DNA of 9,511 nucleotides from Bacteroidales bacterium (GTDB lineage Bacteria > Bacteroidota > Bacteroidia > Bacteroidales > VadinHA17): assembly GCA_027451265.1 (NCBI GenBank), contig DAIDJT010000083.1, positions 1 to 9,511 on the forward strand, given 5' to 3'. Positions 1 to 6,646 of this stretch are shown piece by piece (the stretch's first letter is position 1; every line of letters starts with the position of its first letter). Position numbers and translations under genes: made by a program. The notes beneath the pieces were generated by a model. The model made no database searches and was not told the DNA's origin. It saw only the letters and a program-made list of their open reading frames with translations.

Positions 1-1484
1 GTTCCGTTTTTGGCATTTCGGGTTTTTCGGTGCGCGGCAGTGAGCTGCTCTTCCCGGACTATACCCCGGACGGTTTCGTCATTGCCTCCGAAAAGACTTC
101 CGCCACCGCCAGGCCGGCATTTTTGACCGGACATGAGATTTTCCCTCCCGTGGCTCCCATGCCAGGAGAGAAACCTGTAAAGGACCCATTGCTGCCGGTG
201 ACGCCCATGCCAGGAGAGATACCTGTAAAGGACCCATTGCTGCCGGTGACGCCCATGCCAGGAGAGGTACCTGTAAAGGACCTCTTGTTACCGGTAACAC
301 CCATGCCTGGCAGGGTACCGGAAAAGGACACATTGCCTCCCGTGGTGCACACGCCAGATGCTGACTCCGTGAGTGACACACCTCTGCCGTTAATTTCTGA
401 ACCCCGGCCCTACCGCAAAACCGCACACCTGTTCAATCCCCACAGCTGGTTCCCTTTTTATGCCGATCTGGATGAAATACGCACCGATCTCACCACCGTC
501 AGGCCCGGCCTTACACTAATGTCACAGAACCATCTGAGCACACTTATCTCCACCCTGGGGTATGAATACAGTGACGGGAAACATTATCTCCATTCCGGAA
601 TCACATGGAAGGGCTGGCACCCTGTAATAGATGCAGATGTAACATGGGGAGGAGACCAGCTGATCACCAGGGACTCCACTGTGAGCCAGCTGCCGGAGAA
701 GAGAGGGGCCGACCTGCAGCTTAACCTATCCGTTTATGACCAGTTGTGGTTCGCCCACGGCAAATTCAGACAGATGCTGATGCCTGCCCTTTACCTCAGT
801 TACCGGAACAGGTATGCATGGCTCAAGGGCGAGAACAGGTATGACAGGGACATACTGGCTCTGACCGGCAGACTTTATTTTTCAAACACGTTCCGTACCG
901 CATACCGTGACATAAATCCCAGGTGGGGACAGGTGTTAGATCTGAGGCTGACAACCACACCGTGGGATACGAAGTTTTACAGCCCCAGAAGTTATTTCAG
1001 GACCATCTTCTTTTTTCCGGGCGCACTGCCCAATCACAGCCTCGCATTCAGGGCCGGATGGGAGAACCAGGCTCCGGCACGCAAACAGATCTACCGTAAC
1101 ACACTTCCCTGGCCCCGCGGCTATGATTATGACCTTGTTGCTGAAAAACTCTTCTCATTCTCGGCCGACTATACACTGCCGCTATTCTATCCTGACCTGG
1201 CCGCAGGCAGTTTCCTTTATCTCAAAAGGATCAGGGGCACTCTGTTTTATGACTATTCAAGGGGAGTGGATGTACGCAACTTTGATAATCAGAGCTTTAA
1301 TGGCGGAACTGACCGGTTCAGCTCCGTCGGGTCAGAGCTGCTTGCTGACTTCTTCGTGCTGAGAATACCCTTCGAATTAAGCGCAGGGGTGAGGGCAGGA
1401 TACCTGCCACAGGAGGAAAGATACTTTGTTAACGGGGCTTTTTCAGTCAATATTTACGGCACCGTCCTGGGAAGAGAGCGCTGA
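1..1484 (+). CDS. C-terminal part of a propeller-plus-outer-membrane-barrel protein (5' partial)
   Basis: The reading frame is open from the first complete codon (base 3) to TGA at 1482-1484, so the gene starts outside the window; the GTG at 30 is simply an internal valine codon. Three parts are visible. The first ~30 residues (GISGFSVRGSELLFPDYTPDG...) resemble the last blade of a TolB/WD40-like propeller. A proline-rich linker of 16-residue tandem repeats follows (150-389). The remaining ~360 residues are rich in Tyr, Phe, Trp and Arg in alternating patterns typical of transmembrane beta strands, with phrases such as LFNPHSWFPFYADLDE, WPRGYDYD and YTLPLFYPDL. From memory, Bacteroidota have large proteins with an N-terminal propeller and a C-terminal surface-antigen-like barrel; I infer membership in that group and an outer-membrane location. 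The last residue is Arg rather than the usual aromatic, and the tail overlaps the opposing decarboxylase gene by 42 bp. Its substrate or partner cannot be told from the sequence. Confidence 0.75.
   Translation, partial: SVFGISGFSVRGSELLFPDYTPDGFVIASEKTSATARPAFLTGHEIFPPVAPMPGEKPVKDPLLPVTPMPGEIPVKDPLLPVTPMPGEVPVKDLLLPVTPMPGRVPEKDTLPPVVHTPDADSVSDTPLPLISEPRPYRKTAHLFNPHSWFPFYADLDEIRTDLTTVRPGLTLMSQNHLSTLISTLGYEYSDGKHYLHSGITWKGWHPVIDADVTWGGDQLITRDSTVSQLPEKRGADLQLNLSVYDQLWFAHGKFRQMLMPALYLSYRNRYAWLKGENRYDRDILALTGRLYFSNTFRTAYRDINPRWGQVLDLRLTTTPWDTKFYSPRSYFRTIFFFPGALPNHSLAFRAGWENQAPARKQIYRNTLPWPRGYDYDLVAEKLFSFSADYTLPLFYPDLAAGSFLYLKRIRGTLFYDYSRGVDVRNFDNQSFNGGTDRFSSVGSELLADFFVLRIPFELSAGVRAGYLPQEERYFVNGAFSVNIYGTVLGRER
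150..389 (+). repeat. 48-bp in-frame tandem repeats encoding a Pro-rich linker
   Basis: Five consecutive 48-bp units (150-197, 198-245, 246-293, 294-341, and a degenerate 342-389) encode 16-residue units such as VTPMPGEIPVKDPLLP. By hand count, units 1 and 2 match at 45 of 48 bases, units 2 and 3 at 43, units 3 and 4 at about 33; unit 5 is recognisable mainly by its length, Val/Pro positions and the Asp-x-x-Leu-Pro end. The gradient suggests the first copies arose by recent duplication. The unit has no cysteine and several prolines, so it is probably an extended spacer between the propeller-like part and the barrel. Because the unit is a multiple of three, copy number can change without breaking the frame. 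Confidence 0.9.
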
Positions 1485-2885
1485 CGCCATCTCCCGGATG
1501 AGCTCCCACGCCTTCAGAACATGGGTTTCCGTGAGGTTCGTCTGAGCCGTCACCATCCTGAGCACATACTTTCCGTCTGCCTTTGTATGAGTGAGATAAA
1601 TCTTGCCCGTGTCATTCAGTGCGTGGTTGATTTTCTCGTTCAGGTGGTTTGCTTCTTCATCATTCATTCCGGCAGGCCGGTAACGGAAGCAGACGGTATT
1701 AAGCGGCACGGGGGCCAGAAGCTCGAATCCCTTCTCCGTGCTGATGAGCCCCGCAAGCATCTTTGCCAGGCGGATATGCTCCCTTATCATCGATTGCAAC
1801 TGCTCAACACCGTAACTCCTGATCACCGCCCACAGCTTGAGCGCCCTGAACCTTCTGCCGAGCGGAATGCCCCAGTCGCGGTAGTCATTGACTTCTCCCC
1901 TTGTCCGTGTTTTGAGGTACTCGGGCAGAATCTCAAACGAGCGGATAAGTGATGCCGCATCGCGGACGAAATATGCCGAGCAGTCGAAGTTTGTGAACAT
2001 CCACTTATGCGGATTGAATACCAGGGAGTCAACATATTCGATCCCGTCTGTCATCCACCGCATCTCGGGCAATAGTAGGGCTGTTCCTCCCAGGGCGGCG
2101 TCAACATGCAGCCAGATGCCATGTTTCCGGCATATCTCACCTATTGCTCTCAGCGGATCGACGGCAGTGGTTCCTGTTGTTCCAAGGGTGGCAACAGCAC
2201 AGCAGGGGATATACCCACCTGCCAAATCCTTCTCTATTGCCCTCTCCAGGGCCACAGGATCCATCGAAAAGTCGTTCCCGACCGTCACCTTCACCAGGTT
2301 GTCCCGGCCGAACCCGGCCACTCCTGCGCCCTTTTCCACTGACGAGTGGGTCTGGGTTGAAACGTATATGCGCAGTTTGCCTGCATCGGAGAGCCCCTCC
2401 CTGTTGGAGCGGAACCCGGTGGCTTTTTCCCTCGCCGTGATCAGTGCAGCCAAAGTGGCCGAGGAGGCGCTGTCCTGTATGACTCCTTCAAATTCAGGTG
2501 GTATTCCCGTCATAACCTTGAGCCACTCCATCATTTTTTCCTCCAGCTCGGCAGCTGCCGGGGATGTCTCCCAGAGCATGCACTGGGCTCCGAGGGCTGC
2601 GGTGAGCATTTCGGCAAGCACTGAAGGAGGACTGCTGTTGGCAGGGAAGTATGCGAAAAAATTGGGGCTCTGCCAGTGGGTGATGCCCGGTATGATTATC
2701 TCATCAAAGTCATGCATGAACCGGTCAAAGGGCTCACTGCCGGAGGGTGGCATATCAGGCAGGGCATTTTTCACCTCGCCCGGTTTTACCCGTGACTTTA
2801 CCGGGTATTGCTCAACGTTCTCAAAGTAGCGGGCTATCCATTCAACGATCTCATGCCCGTACCTGCGAAACTCGTTGCTGTCCAT
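1443..2885 (-). CDS. Aromatic-L-amino-acid decarboxylase-like PLP enzyme (group II decarboxylase)
   Basis: This 480-residue protein aligns without visible gaps to the N-terminal part of animal DOPA/aromatic-amino-acid decarboxylase as I recall it (HWQSPNFFAYFP at 70-81 against HWHSPYFFAYFP). Group II PLP decarboxylases remove CO2 from an amino acid to give an amine, usually as cytosolic dimers. Visible residues are the phosphate-loop SASSATL (139-145), the ring-stacking His180 in THSS, Asp262 in HVDAA, the Schiff-base Lys294 in NPHKW, and Tyr323 in the mobile loop PEYLK. That Tyr favours simple decarboxylation over the aldehyde-synthase activity of homologues with Phe there. The pocket differs from the animal enzyme: Ala82 for Thr, Gln101 and Met103 for Ile and Phe, Leu265 for Tyr274, so the substrate (Trp, Tyr, Phe, DOPA or other) cannot be assigned. 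It starts with ATG 9 bp after atpC with no clear Shine-Dalgarno, suggesting readthrough from the atp genes. Homology seems to end near residue 467; the last 14 codons overlap the convergent gene. Confidence 0.93.
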   Translation of the reverse strand: MDSNEFRRYGHEIVEWIARYFENVEQYPVKSRVKPGEVKNALPDMPPSGSEPFDRFMHDFDEIIIPGITHWQSPNFFAYFPANSSPPSVLAEMLTAALGAQCMLWETSPAAAELEEKMMEWLKVMTGIPPEFEGVIQDSASSATLAALITAREKATGFRSNREGLSDAGKLRIYVSTQTHSSVEKGAGVAGFGRDNLVKVTVGNDFSMDPVALERAIEKDLAGGYIPCCAVATLGTTGTTAVDPLRAIGEICRKHGIWLHVDAALGGTALLLPEMRWMTDGIEYVDSLVFNPHKWMFTNFDCSAYFVRDAASLIRSFEILPEYLKTRTRGEVNDYRDWGIPLGRRFRALKLWAVIRSYGVEQLQSMIREHIRLAKMLAGLISTEKGFELLAPVPLNTVCFRYRPAGMNDEEANHLNEKINHALNDTGKIYLTHTKADGKYVLRMVTAQTNLTETHVLKAWELIREMASALSSQDGAVNID

Positions 2886-2894
2886 GATATTATG

Positions 2895-3143
2895 CTATTG
2901 AACCACAGAGTCGGCAAGGAGAATTATCCTGTTCCTCTTCACCTCTATCACGCCGCCTGTAATCTCAAACCGTACTTCAGTGCCCTGGTCATCGGCCATG
3001 ATTACGGACCCGGCATCCAGGGTGGAGATGATGGGTGCGTGGTCCTTCAATACCTGGAAAGAGCCCTTTCTGCCCGGAACTCTCACCGACCGCACCTCGC
3101 CTGAGAATATGGTCCTGTCAGGTGTTATGATTTCAATCTTCAC
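2895..3143 (-). CDS. atpC: ATP synthase F1 epsilon subunit, short form
   Basis: The 82-residue product is the N-terminal beta-sandwich domain of the epsilon subunit, which sits at the foot of the central stalk and joins gamma to the c-ring. Recognisable parts are MKIEIITPDRTIFSGEV at the start and the GSFQVLKDHAPI segment (residues 27-38). The usual bacterial subunit is about 130-140 residues; the C-terminal helical hairpin that can insert into F1 and block ATP hydrolysis is absent, as far as I recall a common state in Bacteroidota. The gene ends cleanly at TAG, so this is not a frameshift within the visible DNA. The start codon is GTG (bases 3141-3143); an in-frame TAA lies only 18 bp upstream, with no ATG between, so this start is well constrained. 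It lies 18 bp after atpD and 9 bp before the decarboxylase. Confidence 0.97.
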   Translation of the reverse strand: MKIEIITPDRTIFSGEVRSVRVPGRKGSFQVLKDHAPIISTLDAGSVIMADDQGTEVRFEITGGVIEVKRNRIILLADSVVQ

Positions 3144-3161
3144 TTCCGCGGCTTTTAGTCT

Positions 3162-4670
3162 TTACCTGTGCTCTTCAAGCAGTTTTTCGCCCTTGGCAAT
3201 TGCATCCTCTATTGTGCCCACAAGCATGAAGGCAGCCTCGGGATACTGGTCCACGGCACCGTCAATGATCATGTTGAATCCCCTGATAGTGTCTTCAATT
3301 GAGACAAGTTTTCCGGGAATGTTTGTGAACTGTTCTGCCACATGGAAAGGCTGTGAGAGGAACCTCTGCACCCTGCGTGCGCGGTGAACAGCAAGTTTGT
3401 CCTCCTCAGAAAGCTCATCCATACCAAGGATGGCGATTATATCCTGCAGTTCATTGTATCTCTGAAGTATCTCCTTGACCCTCTGTGCGCAGCGGTAGTG
3501 CTCCTCACCGACGATCTCCGGGGTAAGTATCCTTGAGGTTGAGTCAAGCGGGTCAACGGCCGGGTAGATACCCAGCTCGGAGATCTTGCGGCTCAGCACC
3601 GTGGTTGCGTCAAGGTGAGCAAATGTGGTTGCAGGGGCGGGGTCAGTGAGGTCATCGGCGGGCACATAGACAGCCTGGACCGAAGTGATTGACCCGTGGC
3701 GTGTTGAGGTGATCCTCTCCTGCATCACACCCATCTCGGTGGCCAGGGTAGGCTGGTAACCCACCGATGAGGGCATGCGCCCGAGCAGTGCGGATACCTC
3801 TGACCCTGCCTGGGTGAAACGGAATACGTTATCCATGAAGAAGAGGATATCCCTTCCTGTGCCTTCACCTTCCCCGTCGCGGAAATACTCAGCCACGGAC
3901 AGCCCCGAGAGTGCCACGCGTGCACGTGCACCCGGAGGTTCGTTCATCTGACCGAAGACAAGTGCCAGCTTGGAATCCTTGAGTGTCTCCCGGTCAATCA
4001 GGTCTATATTCCATCCGCCTTTCTCCATGTCCTCCATGAATTCCTTGCCGTAGGAGATCACACCTGCTTCAAGCATATCGCGGAGAAGGTCATTTCCTTC
4101 CCTTGTACGTTCGCCGACACCGGCGAAAACGGACAGGCCCGAATAAGCCTTCGCAATGTTGTTGATGAGCTCAAGGATGACAACAGTCTTGCCAACGCCG
4201 GCACCGCCGAAGAGGCCGATCTTTCCTCCCTTGGAATATGGTTCGATGAGGTCAATCACCTTAATGCCGGTGTAAAGCACCTCCTTCTCGGTTGACAGAT
4301 CCTCGTATTTTGGCGGTTTGCGGTGGATCGGATAGCCTCCTTTCTTGTCAAGCGGACCAATGCCGTCAATAGGTATGCCGGTAACGTTCATCAGGCGCCC
4401 CCTGATCTGATCACCCACGGGCATTACTATCGGCTGCCCTGTGGCAACTACCTCCATACCGCGCTGCAACCCGTCGGTTGAATCCATGGCTATGGCCCTG
4501 ACGGTTTTCTCCCCTATATGCTGCTGGCACTCAACAACCAACACTGTGCCATCCGGCCGTTTTATCTCAAGCGCATCAAGAATATTTGGCATATCTGTGC
4601 CGGCCGTATCAAAGGTAACGTCAACCACAGGTCCGATGACCTGACTAATCACTCCTGTTTTATTTGCCAT
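3162..4670 (-). CDS. atpD: ATP synthase F1 beta subunit (catalytic)
   Basis: The 502-residue product is the catalytic beta subunit, three copies of which alternate with alpha in the F1 head and make ATP from ADP and phosphate. The N-terminal barrel starts at NKTGVISQVIGPVVDV. The nucleotide domain carries Walker A GGAGVGKT (155-162), the catalytic glutamate in GVGERTREGND (Glu187), Walker B LFFMDN (Asp280) and the long conserved stretch around SALLGRMPS and GYQPTLA. DELSEED (418-424), the region that couples to gamma, is intact. It is about 40 residues longer than the E. coli protein, mostly from an extra segment of about 27 residues near 206-232 (containing FMEDMEKGGWNIDLIDRE) plus a few residues at the GEGEG loop (267-271). 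I take these as lineage-typical rather than defects. It follows the prenyl synthase after 78 bp, the longest gap in the string, and precedes atpC by 18 bp. Confidence 0.99.
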   Translation of the reverse strand: MANKTGVISQVIGPVVDVTFDTAGTDMPNILDALEIKRPDGTVLVVECQQHIGEKTVRAIAMDSTDGLQRGMEVVATGQPIVMPVGDQIRGRLMNVTGIPIDGIGPLDKKGGYPIHRKPPKYEDLSTEKEVLYTGIKVIDLIEPYSKGGKIGLFGGAGVGKTVVILELINNIAKAYSGLSVFAGVGERTREGNDLLRDMLEAGVISYGKEFMEDMEKGGWNIDLIDRETLKDSKLALVFGQMNEPPGARARVALSGLSVAEYFRDGEGEGTGRDILFFMDNVFRFTQAGSEVSALLGRMPSSVGYQPTLATEMGVMQERITSTRHGSITSVQAVYVPADDLTDPAPATTFAHLDATTVLSRKISELGIYPAVDPLDSTSRILTPEIVGEEHYRCAQRVKEILQRYNELQDIIAILGMDELSEEDKLAVHRARRVQRFLSQPFHVAEQFTNIPGKLVSIEDTIRGFNMIIDGAVDQYPEAAFMLVGTIEDAIAKGEKLLEEHR

Positions 4671-4748
4671 CTCTCTGACTTAAAATCTGTTTCAATCGTT
4701 TCTGAAAAATAATCCTCTGTTTTCTGTCTCCGTGCCCCGCAGCCGATG

Positions 4749-5723
4749 TCACTTAACTCTTCCTATCAAGTTCACTGCCAGTTGCTTGAGCTCATTTTTT
4801 CTTTCGGCCTGTACAGCCACCTGGTCAAGGGCCTGAAATGCCCTGTTGAAGTAGTCATAGGCCAGGTTTTCTGCCTGGAGCCTTACCTCCAGTTCATCAT
4901 AGATTGCCCTGACTTCCTGCACCTTTTCATCCGGGTCATGGTCGCCCGGTCCGAGAAGCTTTCTCAGTCGGGTCAGTTTGCTTCCGCCTGCCAGCTCAAG
5001 AGCCTTCACCAGTAGGTATGTCTTTTTGTTTGCAACGATGTCGCTGCCGGTCTTCTTGCCAAACATTTTGGTATCGCCGTAAGTGTCAAGCACATCATCC
5101 TGTATCTGGAAGGCAATCCCGAGGCAGCGTCCGAATTCGTAAAGCAGGTCCTGGTCCTTTTCCGGGGCATCGGCAATTATGGCTCCGATCTTCAGTGAGG
5201 CAGCAACCAGCACCGCGGTCTTAAGTTCAATCATCCGAAGGTATTCGGCTTCGGAGACCACTCCCTTTTTCTGATAGTCAAGATCGAGCTGCTGGCCGGT
5301 ACAAACCTCAATTGCAGTCTTGTTGAAGAGTTTCAGTGCTTTTGGAAGAGCCTTTTCAGGGGCCTGCCCTATGCACTCCACCGCCACGAATGCCATGACG
5401 TCACCTGAGAGTATTGCCTGGTCGGCGCCCCATTTACTGTGTACTGTGGGCGATCCCCGCCTCACCTCTGCCTTGTCGATTATATCATCATGGATTAGGG
5501 TGAAGTTATGAAACACTTCTATCCCTACCGCCGGCATGACAGCTTCATCGATCTTGTCCCTGAAGATGTTGCATGCCATCAGGCACATCACCGGCCTGAG
5601 TCTCTTTCCCCCTATAGACATGATGTATCTGACGGGCTCAAAGAGCTTCCCGGCTTCCGGTGTGCCGGCCAGGCTTGCAACAGCCTTGTCTGACAGTTCT
5701 CTCAGGTAGTCGCTGGCGAACAT
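4749..5723 (-). CDS. Short-chain polyprenyl diphosphate synthase (GGPP/FPP synthase-like)
   Basis: This 324-residue protein is a trans-isoprenyl diphosphate synthase, which condenses isopentenyl diphosphate with an allylic diphosphate. Both Mg-binding aspartate motifs are present: the first, DDIID (Asp79, Asp80, Asp83), followed by the EVRRG arginines, and the second, DDVLD (Asp209, Asp210, Asp213) in FQIQDD. GGKRLRP (38-44) is the usual substrate-binding Lys-Arg region. The first motif has no two-residue insertion, and the residue five before it is Phe74 where long-chain (C40-type) synthases have a small Ala. In characterised enzymes a bulky residue there blocks elongation, so I infer a C20, possibly C15, product feeding carotenoid, quinone or other isoprenoid synthesis; this is inference, not proof. 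The gene sits between atpG and atpD, starting 13 bp after atpG with AAGGAG before its ATG. It is codirectional and appears intact. A gene symbol is withheld because chain length is uncertain. Confidence 0.94.
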   Translation of the reverse strand: MFASDYLRELSDKAVASLAGTPEAGKLFEPVRYIMSIGGKRLRPVMCLMACNIFRDKIDEAVMPAVGIEVFHNFTLIHDDIIDKAEVRRGSPTVHSKWGADQAILSGDVMAFVAVECIGQAPEKALPKALKLFNKTAIEVCTGQQLDLDYQKKGVVSEAEYLRMIELKTAVLVAASLKIGAIIADAPEKDQDLLYEFGRCLGIAFQIQDDVLDTYGDTKMFGKKTGSDIVANKKTYLLVKALELAGGSKLTRLRKLLGPGDHDPDEKVQEVRAIYDELEVRLQAENLAYDYFNRAFQALDQVAVQAERKNELKQLAVNLIGRVK

Positions 5724-5727
5724 GATT

Positions 5728-5733
5728 CTCCTT
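5728..5733 (-). promoter_or_regulatory. Shine-Dalgarno site (AAGGAG) of the prenyl synthase gene
   Basis: On the minus strand AAGGAG lies four bases before the ATG at 5721-5723. It is the best match to the anti-Shine-Dalgarno core among the starts in this window; most other starts have none or a weak one, as is typical for Bacteroidota. It falls within the 13-bp gap after the atpG stop, so ribosomes ending atpG could restart here. Confidence 0.6.
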
Positions 5734-5736
5734 CCG

Positions 5737-6624
5737 TTATCCGTTTAGTGCCTCGGCTCCGCTCACCACCTCAAGCAGCTGGTTGGTGATGCTGGCCTGA
5801 CGTGCCTTGTTGTACTGAAGTGTAAGATCCCTGATAAGGTCTGTGGCGTTGTCGGTGGCCTGGTGCATGGCTGTCATGCGGGCCCCGTGTTCCGCCGCGA
5901 ATGAGTCAAGCAACGCCCGGTAAAGCTTTATGCGCAATGTCTTCGGAATAAGTTCTGAGACAATGCTTACCTGGTCAGGTTCGTAGATATAGTCTGCCGG
6001 GGCAGCTGCCGCGCCGCCGGAAACATTCATCGTCACAGGAAGGTACACCTCGTCGGTGAGATTCTGGATTGCAGCGTTCCGGAACTGGTTGTAGACAATC
6101 TCTATCGTGTCATACTCCTTCGTCACATAATGCTGCATAAGTCTGTCTGCCAGTGCGGCTACCCTGTCAAACGTCAGACCTGTATAGAGATCGCTGTGGT
6201 CAGCAATGATATTGCATTTCAGCTTCCTGAGTGAATCATGCGCCTTCTTGCCTACCGTTATCACCGCGAGATCGCCCCTTTTAACAAGGTCACCGTACTT
6301 CTCCGACATTATCCGCCTGGTCTCCCTTAGTACGTTGGCATTGAAAGCCCCGCAAAGTCCCTTGTTGGATGTCACCACCACAAGCAGTACCTTCCCGCTG
6401 CCCTTTTTCCTTTCGGCATAAATGTTTTCGGTCTCGGTATCGCGCAGTGCAGCGCTGAGACCTGCCTGGATCTCATTCAGCTTGTCGGCATAAGGCCTCA
6501 GCTGGACTATCGCATCCTGTGCCTTGCGAAGCTTTGCCGCAGCCACCATCTTCATGGCGGAGGTGATCTGGCGGGTTGATTTTACCGAGCTGAGCCTTAC
6601 CCTTATTGCCTTTAAGTTTGCCAT
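5737..6624 (-). CDS. atpG: ATP synthase F1 gamma subunit (central stalk)
   Basis: The 295-residue protein is the rotating central shaft of F1 that couples c-ring rotation to the catalytic sites. The N-terminal helix has the family pattern ANLKAIRVRLSSVKSTRQIT and SAMKMVAAAKLRKAQ (22-36). The middle Rossmann-like domain contains VVVTSNKGLCGAFN (82-95), and the C-terminal helix has RMTAMHQATDNA and LTLQYNKARQASITNQLLE, ending EVVSGAEALNG. Length is near the family norm of about 290. A short Ala/Gly-rich stretch (SGGAAAAPAD, 202-211) in the globular domain looks like a flexible loop. The ATG is preceded directly by AGCAGG, too close to act as a standard Shine-Dalgarno. The gene starts 22 bp after atpA; downstream comes the prenyl synthase rather than atpD, which would be the next gene in the E. 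coli order. Confidence 0.98.
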   Translation of the reverse strand: MANLKAIRVRLSSVKSTRQITSAMKMVAAAKLRKAQDAIVQLRPYADKLNEIQAGLSAALRDTETENIYAERKKGSGKVLLVVVTSNKGLCGAFNANVLRETRRIMSEKYGDLVKRGDLAVITVGKKAHDSLRKLKCNIIADHSDLYTGLTFDRVAALADRLMQHYVTKEYDTIEIVYNQFRNAAIQNLTDEVYLPVTMNVSGGAAAAPADYIYEPDQVSIVSELIPKTLRIKLYRALLDSFAAEHGARMTAMHQATDNATDLIRDLTLQYNKARQASITNQLLEVVSGAEALNG

Positions 6625-6646
6625 CCTGCTATATTACAGTTCAGTA

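Noticed and set aside
30..32. GTG at base 30 as the true start of the plus-strand gene
   Set aside because: The same frame is open to the window edge, and the residues before it (VFGISGFS) continue the propeller-like pattern. There is no ribosome binding site before this GTG.
59..426. Two minus-strand open frames with Gly/Ser or Trp/Pro-rich repeats across the 48-bp repeat
   Set aside because: A repeat whose length is a multiple of three keeps every frame open if one copy has no stop there. The plus-strand frame continues into a long barrel domain and explains the region.
1394..1408. Inverted repeat GGCAGG-ATA-CCTGCC near the end of the barrel gene, as a terminator for either convergent gene
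   Set aside because: The stem is only six base pairs, lies inside coding sequence, and has no T-run on either side in either direction.
1888..2829. A 313-codon open frame on the plus strand opposite the decarboxylase
   Set aside because: It lies wholly antisense to a gene with clear family motifs, its product has no recognisable domain and is rich in Ser/Pro/Arg as expected for an antisense shadow. The frame is open because of the codon bias of the real gene.
4671..4748. A possible promoter before atpD in the 78-bp gap after the prenyl synthase
   Set aside because: In the minus-strand sense TATTTTTC resembles the Bacteroidota -7 element TAnnTTTG with one mismatch, but there is no TTTG-like -33 element at a suitable distance and the region is simply AT-rich. 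Not enough to call.
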